Shown: one piece after another, positions 29,054 through 37,858 of the stretch | Position numbering within the stretch: the stretch's first letter is position 1 | How the letters are laid out: each line of letters starts with the position of its first letter | The notes under the pieces: model-generated | The model's database searches: none | What the model was told of the DNA's origin: nothing | Seen by the model: only the letters and a program-made list of their open reading frames with translations | Source: Ensifer sp. LC11 | GTDB taxonomy: Bacteria > Pseudomonadota > Alphaproteobacteria > Rhizobiales > Rhizobiaceae | Direction of reading: 5' to 3' | DNA length: 64,000 bases | NCBI RefSeq assembly: GCF_001695835.1 | Contig: NZ_MBSO01000073.1 | Coordinates: 124,001-188,000, forward strand | Position numbers and translations under genes: made by a program

Positions 29054-29926
29054 ATGACTGCGGACGTCTCCGGTTTCACTGCCCATGAGGCGTCTCGCCG
29101 CCACCAGCGCAAGCCGAGGCTTGCCGCAATGCTGATCCTCGGCTCGGCCCTTCTTCTGGCGGGCTGCACGACCGACGGCCCCGACTCCGTGACCAATAGG
29201 GTCGAGCGCGAACAGGGTTCGCAGGAGAACATCGCCTCGCTCTCGAGCGTCATCGCCTCCAACCCGAGCGATCCCGAAGGTTACAATGTCCGCGGCTCGG
29301 CCTACGGCCGCGCCGGAGAATATCGCCGCGCCATTGCCGACTTCGATCAGGCGATCCAGCTGAACCCGCGTTTCTATCAGGCCTATGCCAACCGGGCGCT
29401 CGTTCATCGCAACATGGGCAACACCCAGGCAGCCCTTGCCGATTACAACATGGCGCTGCAGCTCAACGCCAACTATGACGTCGCCTATATCGGCCGCGGC
29501 AATCTCTATCGCCAGGCCGGCCAGCTCGATTCCGCCTTCAATGACTTCAACAAGGCGATCCAGCTCGACACGACCGATCCGCGCGCCTACCACAATCGTG
29601 GCCTGATCTATCAGGCGCGCAATCAGCACGGCCAGGCGATCGAAGACTTCTCGACCGCGATCTCGCTGTCGCCGAGCTCACCGGAGCCCTACAACGGCCG
29701 CGGCATCTCCTATGTCGCCCAGGGCGACGACGACAACGCCTTCTCGGACTTCAACACCGCGATCAACCTCAACGGCAAGGTCGCTGAATCCTGGGCCAAC
29801 CAGGCGCTGATCTACGAGCGCAAGGGCGACAAGGCCAAGGCATCGAAGTCCTATTCGCATGCGCTGCAGCTCGATCCGAAATACGAGCCGGCGCGCGCCG
29901 GTCTTGCCCGCGTCAAGGCGTCGTAA
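29054..29926 (+). CDS. TPR-repeat lipoprotein
   Basis: A 290-residue protein. A hydrophobic stretch at residues 24-37 ends in a lipobox 'LLAGC' with Cys38, so it is predicted to be a lipoprotein anchored in the outer or inner membrane, facing the periplasm. From about residue 75 to the end there are about six tetratricopeptide repeats ('RGSAYGRAGEYRRAIADFDQAIQLNP' type), a protein-protein interaction scaffold. The ATG at 29054 is preferred over an upstream frame extension to 28850, which begins just after the rpsU terminator and has no family-like sequence. A strong terminator follows. Partner unknown. Confidence 0.85.
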   Translation: MTADVSGFTAHEASRRHQRKPRLAAMLILGSALLLAGCTTDGPDSVTNRVEREQGSQENIASLSSVIASNPSDPEGYNVRGSAYGRAGEYRRAIADFDQAIQLNPRFYQAYANRALVHRNMGNTQAALADYNMALQLNANYDVAYIGRGNLYRQAGQLDSAFNDFNKAIQLDTTDPRAYHNRGLIYQARNQHGQAIEDFSTAISLSPSSPEPYNGRGISYVAQGDDDNAFSDFNTAINLNGKVAESWANQALIYERKGDKAKASKSYSHALQLDPKYEPARAGLARVKAS

Positions 29927-29948
29927 GGCTCCCCAATCCTATTTTCCG

Positions 29949-29982
29949 AACGCCCGCGAACACTTCGCGGGCGTTTTCGTTT
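29949..29982 (+). terminator. Rho-independent terminator after the TPR lipoprotein gene
   Basis: A perfect 12-bp stem, AACGCCCGCGAA-CAC-TTCGCGGGCGTT, is followed by a T-rich tract (TTCGTTT). It lies about 23 bp after the stop codon. Confidence 0.88.
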
Positions 29983-30071
29983 GCGTGTGCCCGCGCCTAA
30001 TCACTCCGCAACGGCGGAACCTTCCTGGCGTCCGTTCGTTTGCCTGAAGCGTTAAGAACGGAGACTGAGCC

Positions 30072-30548
30072 ATGATCAAACGAACCCTCGTCACGGCACT
30101 GGCGCTTGCCGCGCTCGCCACCGGCCCCACCGCTGCGCAGAATTACGTAGCCCTCGGTCGCCTCGTCTGTGGTTCGGAAGGCGGCACCGGCATGATTGTC
30201 ACCTCGACGAAAAATCTGATGTGCACCTTCACGCCCACCAACGGTGGACCGAAGGCCGTCTACGCCGGCACGATCCGCAAGATCGGCATCGACATCGGCA
30301 AGACCGGCAAGAGCACGATGGTCTGGGACGTTTTTGCCAAGACAGGAACGCCGATCAGCGAGTTTGCGCTTGCAGGCGAATACTACGGCGTTGGCGCCGA
30401 TGCGAGCCTGGCTGTCGGCGGTGGCGCCAAGGTGATCGGTGGTGGCACCAACAAGGCCTTCATGCTGCAGCCGGTCAATGTCCAGGTGCAGGAAGGCCTG
30501 AACGTCGCCGTCGGTATCGATCAGTTGACGCTGGCTCCGGCCGGCTAA
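30072..30548 (+). CDS. Exported DUF992 domain protein
   Basis: A 158-residue protein with a clear signal peptide (residues 1-22, cleavage near 'PTAAQ'). The rest is the DUF992 domain ('LGRLVCGSEGGTGMIVTSTKNLMCTF', two cysteines likely to form a disulphide), repeated as glycine-rich beta strands ('SLAVGGGAKVIGGGTNKAFMLQPV'). This family is nearly confined to Rhizobiales and is thought to be periplasmic; its function is unknown. It converges on the transhydrogenase operon. Confidence 0.88.
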   Translation: MIKRTLVTALALAALATGPTAAQNYVALGRLVCGSEGGTGMIVTSTKNLMCTFTPTNGGPKAVYAGTIRKIGIDIGKTGKSTMVWDVFAKTGTPISEFALAGEYYGVGADASLAVGGGAKVIGGGTNKAFMLQPVNVQVQEGLNVAVGIDQLTLAPAG

Positions 30549-30627
30549 TCAATTCCGGGAGAACACAGAGCTTCTTCCGGGATGCGTAGCGTAAGCGTAC
30601 ATAGCGTGCGTAAATGCCTTCCAACGC

Positions 30628-30660
30628 AAAACGCCCGCCGAAAGGCGGGCGTTTTCGATC
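30628..30660. terminator. Bidirectional terminator between DUF992 gene and pntB
   Basis: A perfect 12-bp stem, AAAACGCCCGCC-GAAA-GGCGGGCGTTTT, has T runs on both strands and a GNRA tetraloop. It sits between convergent genes and should stop both. Confidence 0.9.
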
Positions 30661-30677
30661 GGATTATGGCCTGAGCC

Positions 30678-32078
30678 TTAGGCGTGCAGCGCCTTGACAA
30701 TGTCTTCCGTCACCTTCTTGGCATCGCCGAGCAGCATCATCGTGCCGTCCTTGTAGAACAGCGTGTTGTCGATGCCGGCGTAACCCGAGCCGAGCGAGCG
30801 CTTGACGAACAGGCAGGTCTTGGCCTTGTCGACATCGAGGATCGGCATGCCATAGATCGGCGACGACGGGTCGTCGCGGGCTGCCGGGTTGGTGACGTCG
30901 TTGGCGCCGATGACATAGGCGACATCCGCCTGGGCGAACTCCGAGTTGATGTCCTCGAGTTCGAACACTTCGTCGTAGGGCACGTTCGCTTCCGCGAGCA
31001 GCACGTTCATGTGACCGGGCATACGGCCGGCGACCGGGTGGATCGCGTATTTCACGTCGACGCCTGCCGCCTTCAGCTGGTCGCCAAGCTCGCGCAGGGC
31101 ATGCTGTGCCTGGGCGACGGCCATGCCGTAGCCCGGAACGATGATCACCTTGGAGGCATTCGACATCAGGAACGCCGCATCGTCGGCAGCGCCCTGCTTG
31201 ACCGTGCGCTGGACGCCGTCGTCGCCGCCGGCCACCGCAGTCTCGCCGCCAAAGCCGCCGAGGATGACCGAGATGAACGAGCGATTCATGCCCTTGCACA
31301 TGATGTAGGAGAGGATCGCACCGGAAGAGCCGACGAGCGCACCGGTGATGATCAGCGCGAGGTTGCCAAGCGTGAAGCCGATGCCGGCTGCGGCCCAACC
31401 CGAGTAGGAGTTGAGCATCGACACGACCACCGGCATGTCGGCGCCGCCGATCGGGATGATGATCAGCACGCCGAGCGCCAGCGACAGAGCAACGATCAGC
31501 CAGAACACGGTCGTGCTCTGGGTGAAGACAAGCATGATCACCAACGCGATCAGCGCCGCTGCGAGACCGGCATTGATGACGTGGCGCCCCGCAAGCAGGA
31601 TCGGCTTGCCGGACATGCGGCCGTCGAGCTTGAGGAAGGCGATGACCGAACCGGTGAAGGTGACGGCGCCGATGGCGACGCCAAGCGACATTTCGACCAG
31701 CGCCTGGGCGTGGATGTCACCGACGGCGCCAATGCCGAAGCTCTCCGGCGCATACATCGCCGCGGCCGCGACCATCACCGCCGCCAGACCGACGAGCGAG
31801 TGGAAGGCGGCGACAAGCTGCGGCATCGAGGTCATGGCGATGCGCCGGGCGATAACGGCACCTGCGCCGCCGCCGATGGCGAGGCCAAGCACGATCAGCA
31901 TCAGCCCGCCGAAGCTTGGCTTGGCAAGCAGCAGCGTCGTGACGATGGCGATGCCCATGCCGACCATGCCGTAGGTGTTACCCTTGCGGCTGGTGGTTGG
32001 ATGCGACAGGCCACGCAGCGCCATGACAAACAGGACGCCGGAGACGAGATAGAGGAAGGCTGCGAAGTTAGCGTTCAT
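30678..32078 (-). CDS. pntB: NAD(P) transhydrogenase beta subunit
   Basis: A 466-residue inner-membrane protein: about nine membrane helices followed by the soluble NADP(H)-binding domain III at the C-terminus ('VIIVPGYGMAVAQAQHALRELGD', 'GRMPGHMNVLLAEANVPYDEV', 'ADVAYVIGANDVTNPAA'). Proton entry drives hydride transfer from NADH to NADP+, supplying NADPH. The ATG at 32078 ('MNANFAAFLYLVSG') is the family start; the frame is open further upstream but overlaps pntAB. Last gene of the operon. Confidence 0.95.
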   Translation of the reverse strand: MNANFAAFLYLVSGVLFVMALRGLSHPTTSRKGNTYGMVGMGIAIVTTLLLAKPSFGGLMLIVLGLAIGGGAGAVIARRIAMTSMPQLVAAFHSLVGLAAVMVAAAAMYAPESFGIGAVGDIHAQALVEMSLGVAIGAVTFTGSVIAFLKLDGRMSGKPILLAGRHVINAGLAAALIALVIMLVFTQSTTVFWLIVALSLALGVLIIIPIGGADMPVVVSMLNSYSGWAAAGIGFTLGNLALIITGALVGSSGAILSYIMCKGMNRSFISVILGGFGGETAVAGGDDGVQRTVKQGAADDAAFLMSNASKVIIVPGYGMAVAQAQHALRELGDQLKAAGVDVKYAIHPVAGRMPGHMNVLLAEANVPYDEVFELEDINSEFAQADVAYVIGANDVTNPAARDDPSSPIYGMPILDVDKAKTCLFVKRSLGSGYAGIDNTLFYKDGTMMLLGDAKKVTEDIVKALHA

Positions 32079-32088
32079 CAGGCCGGCC

Positions 32089-32499
32089 TCACTTGTCTTT
32101 TTTCTTGTACATGGCGAGCATGCGCTGGGTGACGAGGAAGCCGCCGAAGATGTTGACGGCGGCCAGCACCAGCGCGACGAAACCGAAACCGGTCGCAAGC
32201 CCTGAAGCCGAAATGCCGACGGCGAGCAGCGCGCCGACGACGATGACCGAGGAGATCGCGTTGGTGACCGCCATCAGCGGCGTGTGCAGCGCCGGCGTCA
32301 CCGACCAGACCACGTAGTAGCCGACGAAGATCGCCAGCACGAAGATCGCCAGGCGGAAAACGAAGGGGTCGATCGCGCCACCGGTGGCACCATGGGCGAC
32401 GGCACCGGCCGCGTCCGGCACGTATTCGGCAGCGGTTCGGACCGCTTCTACCGCCCGGTCGAGATCGGCGAGCGCCTTGTCGAGAAGTTCATTCGCCAT
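32089..32499 (-). CDS. pntAB: NAD(P) transhydrogenase alpha-2 subunit (membrane part)
   Basis: A 136-residue protein with three or four membrane helices ('FVFRLAIFVLAIFVGYYVVW', 'ISSVIVVGALLAVGI', 'FVALVLAAVNIFGGFLV'), corresponding to the C-terminal membrane part of E. coli PntA. In Rhodospirillum and rhizobia the alpha subunit is split like this. The ATG overlaps the pntAA stop (TGATG), and pntB starts 10 bp after its stop. Confidence 0.94.
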   Translation of the reverse strand: MANELLDKALADLDRAVEAVRTAAEYVPDAAGAVAHGATGGAIDPFVFRLAIFVLAIFVGYYVVWSVTPALHTPLMAVTNAISSVIVVGALLAVGISASGLATGFGFVALVLAAVNIFGGFLVTQRMLAMYKKKDK

Positions 32500-33644
32500 C
32501 ACTTGTCCCCCTTGCTGGCGCCGAAGTTCGGATGCACCACTTGACCGCCATGGGTGAGCGCCGTCGCCTTGACGAGTTCGTCCTCCATGTTGAGCGCAAG
32601 CGCCTTGGTTTCCTTGGACACCATGGTCTCGAGGAAGGTGACGAGGTTCTTGGCATAGAGACCGGAGGCGGAAGCGGCGATGCGGCCCGGAACGTTCAGA
32701 TGGCCAATGACCTTGACGCCCTCGACCTCGGCAACCTTGCCGGGCTCTGCACCCTCGACGTTGCCGCCACGTTCGACCGCGAGATCGACCGCAATCGAAC
32801 CGGGCTTCATGTTTTTCAGCATGTCACGGGTGACGAGCCGCGGCGCCGGACGGCCGGGGATGAGCGCCGTGGTGATGACGATGTCCTGTTTGGCGATGTG
32901 CTCGGCGACGAGTGCCGCTTGCTTGGCCTGATACTCCTTGGACATTTCCTTGGCGTAGCCGCCAGCTGTTTCGGCCGCCTTGAACTCCTCGTCCTCGACG
33001 GCGATGAACTTGGCGCCGAGCGAGGCGACCTGTTCCTTGGCGGCCGGCCGCACATCGGTTGCCGAAACAACGGCGCCGAGACGACGGGCGGTCGCAATCG
33101 CCTGGAGACCAGCAACACCCGCACCCATGACGAAAACCTTGGCGGCCGGAACCGTACCGGCCGCGGTCATCATCATCGGCAGCGCCCGGTCATATTCGCA
33201 GGCCGCATCGATCACCGCCTGGTAGCCGGCGAGGTTCGCCTGGCTCGACAGCACGTCCATCGATTGCGCGCGGGTGATGCGCGGCATCAGTTCCATCGCA
33301 AAGGCGGTGAGCCCGGCATTCGCCATTTCGGCGATCGCCGCCTCGTTGCCGTAGGGATCCATGATGGCGATGACGATCGCCCCGGATTTGTAACCGGCAA
33401 TCTCGGCGCTCGTCGGCCGGCGGACCTTCAGGACGACATCCGCCGTCTTGGCGTCGGCAATCGTGCCGATGCGGGCTCCCGCCTTCTCGAATTCTGCGTC
33501 CGGAATGCGCGACAGAAACCCGGCGCCTGCCTCGATGACGACATCGAAGCCGAGACCTTTTAGTTTTTTCACGGTATCCGGTGATGCGGCAACGCGACCC
33601 TCGTTCGGGTCCGTTTCCTTGGCGACAAAGACAATCTCGCTCAC
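32499..33644 (-). CDS. pntAA: NAD(P) transhydrogenase alpha-1 subunit (NAD-binding)
   Basis: A 381-residue soluble domain I that binds NAD(H), related to alanine dehydrogenase. 'VFVMGAGVAGLQAIATARRLGAVVSATDVRP' is the Rossmann fold and 'YQAVIDAACEYDRALPMMMTAAG' is typical; the mobile loop is near 'MSKEYQAKQAALVAEHI'. I chose the GTG at 33644 because a strong AAGGAGGGGG ribosome site lies just upstream and the protein then begins in the family way ('VSEIVFVAKETDPNEGRVAAS'); the frame runs 96 bases further upstream without one. Confidence 0.94.
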   Translation of the reverse strand: MSEIVFVAKETDPNEGRVAASPDTVKKLKGLGFDVVIEAGAGFLSRIPDAEFEKAGARIGTIADAKTADVVLKVRRPTSAEIAGYKSGAIVIAIMDPYGNEAAIAEMANAGLTAFAMELMPRITRAQSMDVLSSQANLAGYQAVIDAACEYDRALPMMMTAAGTVPAAKVFVMGAGVAGLQAIATARRLGAVVSATDVRPAAKEQVASLGAKFIAVEDEEFKAAETAGGYAKEMSKEYQAKQAALVAEHIAKQDIVITTALIPGRPAPRLVTRDMLKNMKPGSIAVDLAVERGGNVEGAEPGKVAEVEGVKVIGHLNVPGRIAASASGLYAKNLVTFLETMVSKETKALALNMEDELVKATALTHGGQVVHPNFGASKGDK

Positions 33645-34087
33645 AAATCCCCCTCCTTGGCCGCAATCGAGCCAAGGCCGGAATGCGGGCATTCTCTCCG
33701 ACTGCAAAGCGCGCGGCCCATCGAGCCTGCACACCCCCATATGCGTGGCACCGGGGTGCCAGGCACATATATTCTGGAAACAGACACCCCAGGCTATTCG
33801 AACCGCAGGCTATTCGACGCCGGTTCTCACTCGGCATCGCGGGTCTGTTTTCCACTCCCCCTCACGCAGTGAGGAAACACGTCCCGATGCATAGAATGCC
33901 CGGGGCATGGAGATCTCTAGGCTCTACAGCGCCGGGCGCCCAATTGGATGCACAATGGTTGCTGTAGCATATTGAAGTGCTGCGCAGCGTCGACGCCTCC
34001 AGTCGACAGCATGCCACTTCGTCCGGGCTCGCGCCCGGTCGCCGAGGAAGCGTCGAAGCTCCTCGGCAATCAGTCCGATGACGCTGA
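33645..34087. other. 443-bp intergenic region with consecutive hairpins; possible structured RNA or promoter region
   Basis: No convincing protein gene is seen. Three hairpins follow one another: GAAGTG/CACTTC at 33974-33979 and 34015-34020 enclosing GTCGAC/GTCGAC; CCGGGC-TCGC-GCCCGG at 34023-34038; and GCCGAGGA/TCCTCGGC at 34041-34067. Nearer pntAA are a direct repeat AGGCTATTCGA (33791 and 33807) and a small stem CCTCAC-GCA-GTGAGG (33860-33874). The region holds the end of the upstream minus-strand gene and the promoter of pntAA-pntAB-pntB. A small RNA is possible but unproven. Confidence 0.4.
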
Positions 34088-34312
34088 TTAGCGCAGGAAG
34101 AAGAAACCCGCGACGTTGAGCAGAATGAAAAGGATGATCGAGGAGAACAAGCCCATCGTGGTGAAGAAGCCGGCAGCCATGGCGATCAGCAGGGCGACGC
34201 AGAAAAGCGTGCCGTACTTCGATGCGCTCAGGAACATGAGGTAGGTCTTCTCGTGTTCCGGATAGTCCATCGGAGCGCCCACATCGACCGGTCCAGAATG
34301 ATGCTCAGCCAT
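34088..34312 (-). CDS. aa3-type cytochrome c oxidase subunit IV
   Basis: A 74-residue protein of the bacterial aa3-oxidase subunit IV family: a short polar N-terminus ('MDYPEHEKTYLMFLSASKYGTL') followed by hydrophobic segments to the C-terminus. In Paracoccus the equivalent subunit is one helix at the periphery of the complex and is not needed for activity. It is far from any other cox gene here, lying upstream of the transhydrogenase operon on the same strand. Confidence 0.88.
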   Translation of the reverse strand: MAEHHSGPVDVGAPMDYPEHEKTYLMFLSASKYGTLFCVALLIAMAAGFFTTMGLFSSIILFILLNVAGFFFLR

Positions 34313-34544
34313 CGTTCAAATTCTCCCTGAATGCCACGGCGCGACCTCTGGTCATCACCGCCCCTATCGAAGCATGGTCCCGCGAAAAGCCGCGAAAACC
34401 CTTGTAGCTGCCCTTACACAATGCTTGGGCCGGGCGCAACGAAAACCCGTCCTTTAGCAGTACCTGATGGGGCGATATGTCGCGCCTGGCCGCAAGGGCG
34501 GCGCGCACGAGCGCGCCCGCCTCAGGCGAGGTTACTGCAGGCGC

Positions 34545-35318
34545 CTATCGGAACACGGAGGTGCGGTAGGAACGGCCGTAGCCGGTCTGCGCCATGCGCG
34601 CGGTCGGGAGAATCGTCAGCGGTGCGAACGGCACCTCGCTGCGGTCAGCAAACATCATGCGGCGCTCGAAGGGTTCGGAATCAAAGATCGGGTATCGATC
34701 AAGGATCGACGGCCGCTGCCCCCTCACCTGGGCGACGAGCAGAGCACCATCGGCGTTGTAGACGCCAAGGTTCTCGCGCTTGGCGACAACAGTCTCGGAA
34801 GCGAAGATGCGCTTGTAGAAGGCGGTGTGCCGGGGCCGGCAGGCCGTCAGGCAACGGTCGGCGGAGAAATATTCGCAGGCCATCGCCACCGGGCGCAGCG
34901 TCAGGTAGGGGAGCGCCCGCATCTCGTCGCCGATAACGTCAGGATCGACCGCCAGCCGACCCGGGTCGACCAGCACCATGCCGGCATCGAGGAACGCGTC
35001 GATCTCAGGACCGAAGATCATGCCCGAGGTGCTTGCACGGTGTTCCGGCGTGACGTGATGGACGCGCACCGTGCTGACAAGGCTCTCATCGAGGTAAATG
35101 CCGAAGACGTAAGCGTGGCTGTCGAAGTCGAGATCGTCGATCAGCGTCGAGCCGGTCAGCTCCATCAGATTGACGGACTTGTAGGACTTATAGCGCAGCC
35201 GCGCGATGTCCTCCATATCCTCGCCGGTCTCGACCCGCCGGTATTCGACACGATCGAGCAACTGCATCAGTTTTTCAGAAAAACGCCCAGGCTCCGCCTG
35301 GTGACTCATCTCACCCAT
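34545..35318 (-). CDS. FeeM-like N-acyl amino acid synthase / autoinducer-synthase-fold protein
   Basis: A 257-residue protein with the GNAT-like fold of N-acyl amino acid synthases and acyl-homoserine-lactone synthases: 'IARLRYKSYKSVNLM', 'DDLDFDSHAYVFGIYLDESLVSTVRVH', 'DPGRLAVDPDVIGDEMRALPYLTLRPVAMACEYF'. It would join a fatty acyl group from acyl carrier protein to an amino acid or related amine. The ATG at 35318 has GAGG eight bases upstream; a GTG at 35327 is an alternative. It stands alone, and two CtrA-type boxes lie just upstream, so cell-cycle control is likely. The product is unknown. Confidence 0.83.
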   Translation of the reverse strand: MGEMSHQAEPGRFSEKLMQLLDRVEYRRVETGEDMEDIARLRYKSYKSVNLMELTGSTLIDDLDFDSHAYVFGIYLDESLVSTVRVHHVTPEHRASTSGMIFGPEIDAFLDAGMVLVDPGRLAVDPDVIGDEMRALPYLTLRPVAMACEYFSADRCLTACRPRHTAFYKRIFASETVVAKRENLGVYNADGALLVAQVRGQRPSILDRYPIFDSEPFERRMMFADRSEVPFAPLTILPTARMAQTGYGRSYRTSVFR

Positions 35319-35333
35319 ACTCAACACCTCATG

Positions 35334-35350
35334 GTTAACAAATCGTTAAC
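35334..35350. promoter_or_regulatory. CtrA-type box 1 (TTAA-N7-TTAA)
   Basis: GTTAACAAATCGTTAACC contains TTAA-N7-TTAA, the full consensus for the cell-cycle regulator CtrA, within the dyad GGTTAAC-AAATC-GTTAACC. It is 16 bp upstream of the start of the FeeM-like gene, so binding there might repress or, with box 2, modulate it. Confidence 0.75.
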
Positions 35351-35397
35351 CTATTGAGTGCGCAGGGTGCGGCAACCGCAAAACGCAACTGTTCACC

Positions 35398-35416
35398 GTT
35401 AACTTTTCGTTAACCA
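35398..35416. promoter_or_regulatory. CtrA-type box 2 (TTAA-N7-TTAACCAT)
   Basis: GTTAACTTTTCGTTAACCAT again has TTAA-N7-TTAA and ends in TTAACCAT, the extended rhizobial CtrA word. It lies 80 bp upstream of the FeeM-like start, in inverted orientation to box 1, in a gap with no other gene start. Confidence 0.75.
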
Positions 35417-35548
35417 TGAAAATTGGCCAATTATTCGGCCGATGCGTGGACAGGCGCGTCGTTTCTGGACGAATTTAAGCTGAAGCTACAATGTGTTACG
35501 CTGAACGTGACAGTAGCAAAATGGGACGAAAACAGCGCCCGAGAGAGT

Positions 35549-37858
35549 TCAAGCGATGCGCTTGCTCGATGGTTTTGTGCTCCGTTTCGGCACACCATTC
35601 TTGCAGAGAGCCACAATCGCCGAGGCCGGCATGGGAGCGGCAAAGACGAAGCCTTGTATCAAATCAGCACAATTGTGCTCGTTGATGAGCTGCAACTGAT
35701 CTGCCGTCTCAACGCCTTCGACGACGATGCGCAGGCCGAGGGCCCGGGCAAGGTTGGCCGTTCCACGCAGGAGCTTGAAGCGTCGCGAATCCTCGCGGAT
35801 ATTGCGTACGAAGGAGCGATCGATCTTGATGATGTCGACCGGCAATGCATCGAGATAGCTAAGGCTGGAATAGCCGGTGCCGAAATCGTCGATGGCAATG
35901 GTGATGCCAAGGCCGCGCAGCTCGCGCAGGATTGCCTGCACCTTGAGCGGCTCGTCCATCAGGCAGCTTTCAGTCACTTCCAGATGCAACCGCGCGGCAT
36001 CAAGGCCGGTTGCCTGAAGCGCATCGGTCACCATCGTCACGATCTCGGTGCTGCGAAGGTCGAGCACGGACAGATTGACCGAGACGGACACGTCGTTCGG
36101 CCAGTCCATGCAATCGCGGCACGCCTGGTCGAGGACGAAGCGTGTGATTTCCGTGACCAGTCCAAGCTCTTCGGCGAGCTGAATGAACACGTTCGGCGGC
36201 ACCGGACCGCGCTCCGGATGGGTCCAGCGCGCCAACGCCTCGCAGCACTCGACCCGGCCACCGCTCGGCGCAAACATCGGCTGGTAGGAAAGCGTCAGGC
36301 TGCGGGCATTGATTGCCTCGCGCAGATCCGCTTTCAGCTTCTGGCGATCGACGTAGCGGGCATCCATCTCGATTTCGAAGGCCGTGCAGCCACCCCGGTT
36401 GCGCAGCTTGGTTTCCGAAAGCGCCAGGTCCGCCTTGATCTGCAGATCTTCCAGGCGCAGGTCGGCGCTCGGAGTGATGACGAAGCCCGTACTCATCGTC
36501 ATGTTGAAAGTAAAGCCACTGGCTTCATAGGTACCGCGCAGATCGGCGTGAAGCCCTCGCATCCGTTCTTCCAGGTCGACCAGGTCAGCCCTGTTCGGGA
36601 AGAACACCACGAACTCGTCGCCCATCAGCCGCGCAGCGATCGCCTCATCCCCGGCGAGCGCCTTCAGCCGGCCGGCGATCGCCTGCAAGAGCTTGTCGCC
36701 GACGATGTGGCCACGCATGTCATTGACGTGTTTGAACTCGGTGACGTCGAGGACCATCAGACCGACGAGCCGGTCCTCCTTGTCATCAGCACTCACCGTC
36801 GCCAGAACCAGTTCGCCGAAGTAGTCGCGGCTCGGCAGTTCCGTTAGCTTGTCGAAGCGCACCATATGCAGGATCTGCTTTTCCGCCTGCACCCGTGCTG
36901 TGACATCTTCGAAGATCAGCACCGTCTCGCCGTTATCGCGGCGGCTCGCGGAGAACTCGAGATGCAGTTCCTCACTGACCGGGATCAGCACCTGCGGACG
37001 CTTGCCCTTGAGCAGGAGATCGAGCTGGCGCGAAATCGCCCGGGTTTTCTCCGTGTCGAGCCGCATGCGCCGCGCGCCGCGGCGGAGCACGTCCTCGAGC
37101 AGCCAATCCTTCAGTTCTGTCCGGTCGCCAAGCGCCAGCAATTCGCAGGCACGCTCATTGGCAACGACGACCCGGCCGTCGCCATCGAGCATGAACAGCC
37201 CATGCGTCATGTTGTTGAGCGCCGTATCGAACTGGCCGGCGATGGTTGTGATCTCGCGCGCCGCCAGCACGTTCTCATAGAGAAAGGCGCGCACGTTGTT
37301 GGCCATCATCCAGGTGGAGAGGATGAAGGGCAGAATCAGGACGGCAAGCGCCAGCATGAACGCGTCCTGCAGCGTGATCAGGCCAAAGACGATTGGCAGG
37401 CATGCCGACGATGACAACAGCAGCACGGCTCGCTCCGAGCCGTAGTTTCGCCCGACGAGCGAAATCATCGACGCGAGCGTTACCGATATGGTGGCGAGCT
37501 CGGAAAAGGAATCTTTGCTGACCGCAATCGCATAGCCGCAGGCAATGCCACAGGTGAGCGTGACGCTGACGCCGCCGACGATGTAGCGGTTTTCCCATCG
37601 GCGCACCATCGCCCGATCGGCATTCGAGAAATCCTGCCGGTCGAACCGCGCCATGTCGAGATTGCGCAGTGCCCAGAGCACAAAGATCGCACCGGAGCAG
37701 ATGAGATAGAGCGGGTCACTGGTTTTCAGGTAGACGAGCAGGAACGTCACGACATGCGACAGCATGCCGATCACCAGCGTTTTGCGATGTTCGTAGAGCG
37801 AGCTCACGGATGACAGATACACGTCAGTCGGAAGAGCGCTCTGTCCAAGTCGCATCAT
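35549..37858 (-). CDS. Membrane GGDEF-EAL protein with altered GGDEF motif (MGDEF)
   Basis: A 769-residue protein. Residues about 25-195 contain six or seven membrane segments, followed by a PAS-like region (about 205-320), a GGDEF domain (about 330-490) and an EAL domain (about 505-755). The GGDEF signature is Met412-Gly-Asp-Glu-Phe, so the first Gly is Met; the EAL domain keeps Glu540 ('CEALARW'), 'VNLSVLDL', 'EVTES', 'DDFGTGYSS', 'KIDRSF' and 'VVEGVET'. It is therefore probably a cyclic-di-GMP phosphodiesterase with a weak or regulatory GGDEF part. It is the only gene in its transcript. Confidence 0.9.
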   Translation of the reverse strand: MMRLGQSALPTDVYLSSVSSLYEHRKTLVIGMLSHVVTFLLVYLKTSDPLYLICSGAIFVLWALRNLDMARFDRQDFSNADRAMVRRWENRYIVGGVSVTLTCGIACGYAIAVSKDSFSELATISVTLASMISLVGRNYGSERAVLLLSSSACLPIVFGLITLQDAFMLALAVLILPFILSTWMMANNVRAFLYENVLAAREITTIAGQFDTALNNMTHGLFMLDGDGRVVVANERACELLALGDRTELKDWLLEDVLRRGARRMRLDTEKTRAISRQLDLLLKGKRPQVLIPVSEELHLEFSASRRDNGETVLIFEDVTARVQAEKQILHMVRFDKLTELPSRDYFGELVLATVSADDKEDRLVGLMVLDVTEFKHVNDMRGHIVGDKLLQAIAGRLKALAGDEAIAARLMGDEFVVFFPNRADLVDLEERMRGLHADLRGTYEASGFTFNMTMSTGFVITPSADLRLEDLQIKADLALSETKLRNRGGCTAFEIEMDARYVDRQKLKADLREAINARSLTLSYQPMFAPSGGRVECCEALARWTHPERGPVPPNVFIQLAEELGLVTEITRFVLDQACRDCMDWPNDVSVSVNLSVLDLRSTEIVTMVTDALQATGLDAARLHLEVTESCLMDEPLKVQAILRELRGLGITIAIDDFGTGYSSLSYLDALPVDIIKIDRSFVRNIREDSRRFKLLRGTANLARALGLRIVVEGVETADQLQLINEHNCADLIQGFVFAAPMPASAIVALCKNGVPKRSTKPSSKRIA

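Noticed and set aside
33645-34087. Known RNA genes (tmRNA, RNase P, SRP RNA) in the structured gap
   Set aside because: I looked for the tmRNA tag coding sequence and conserved RNase P and SRP core sequences and did not see them.
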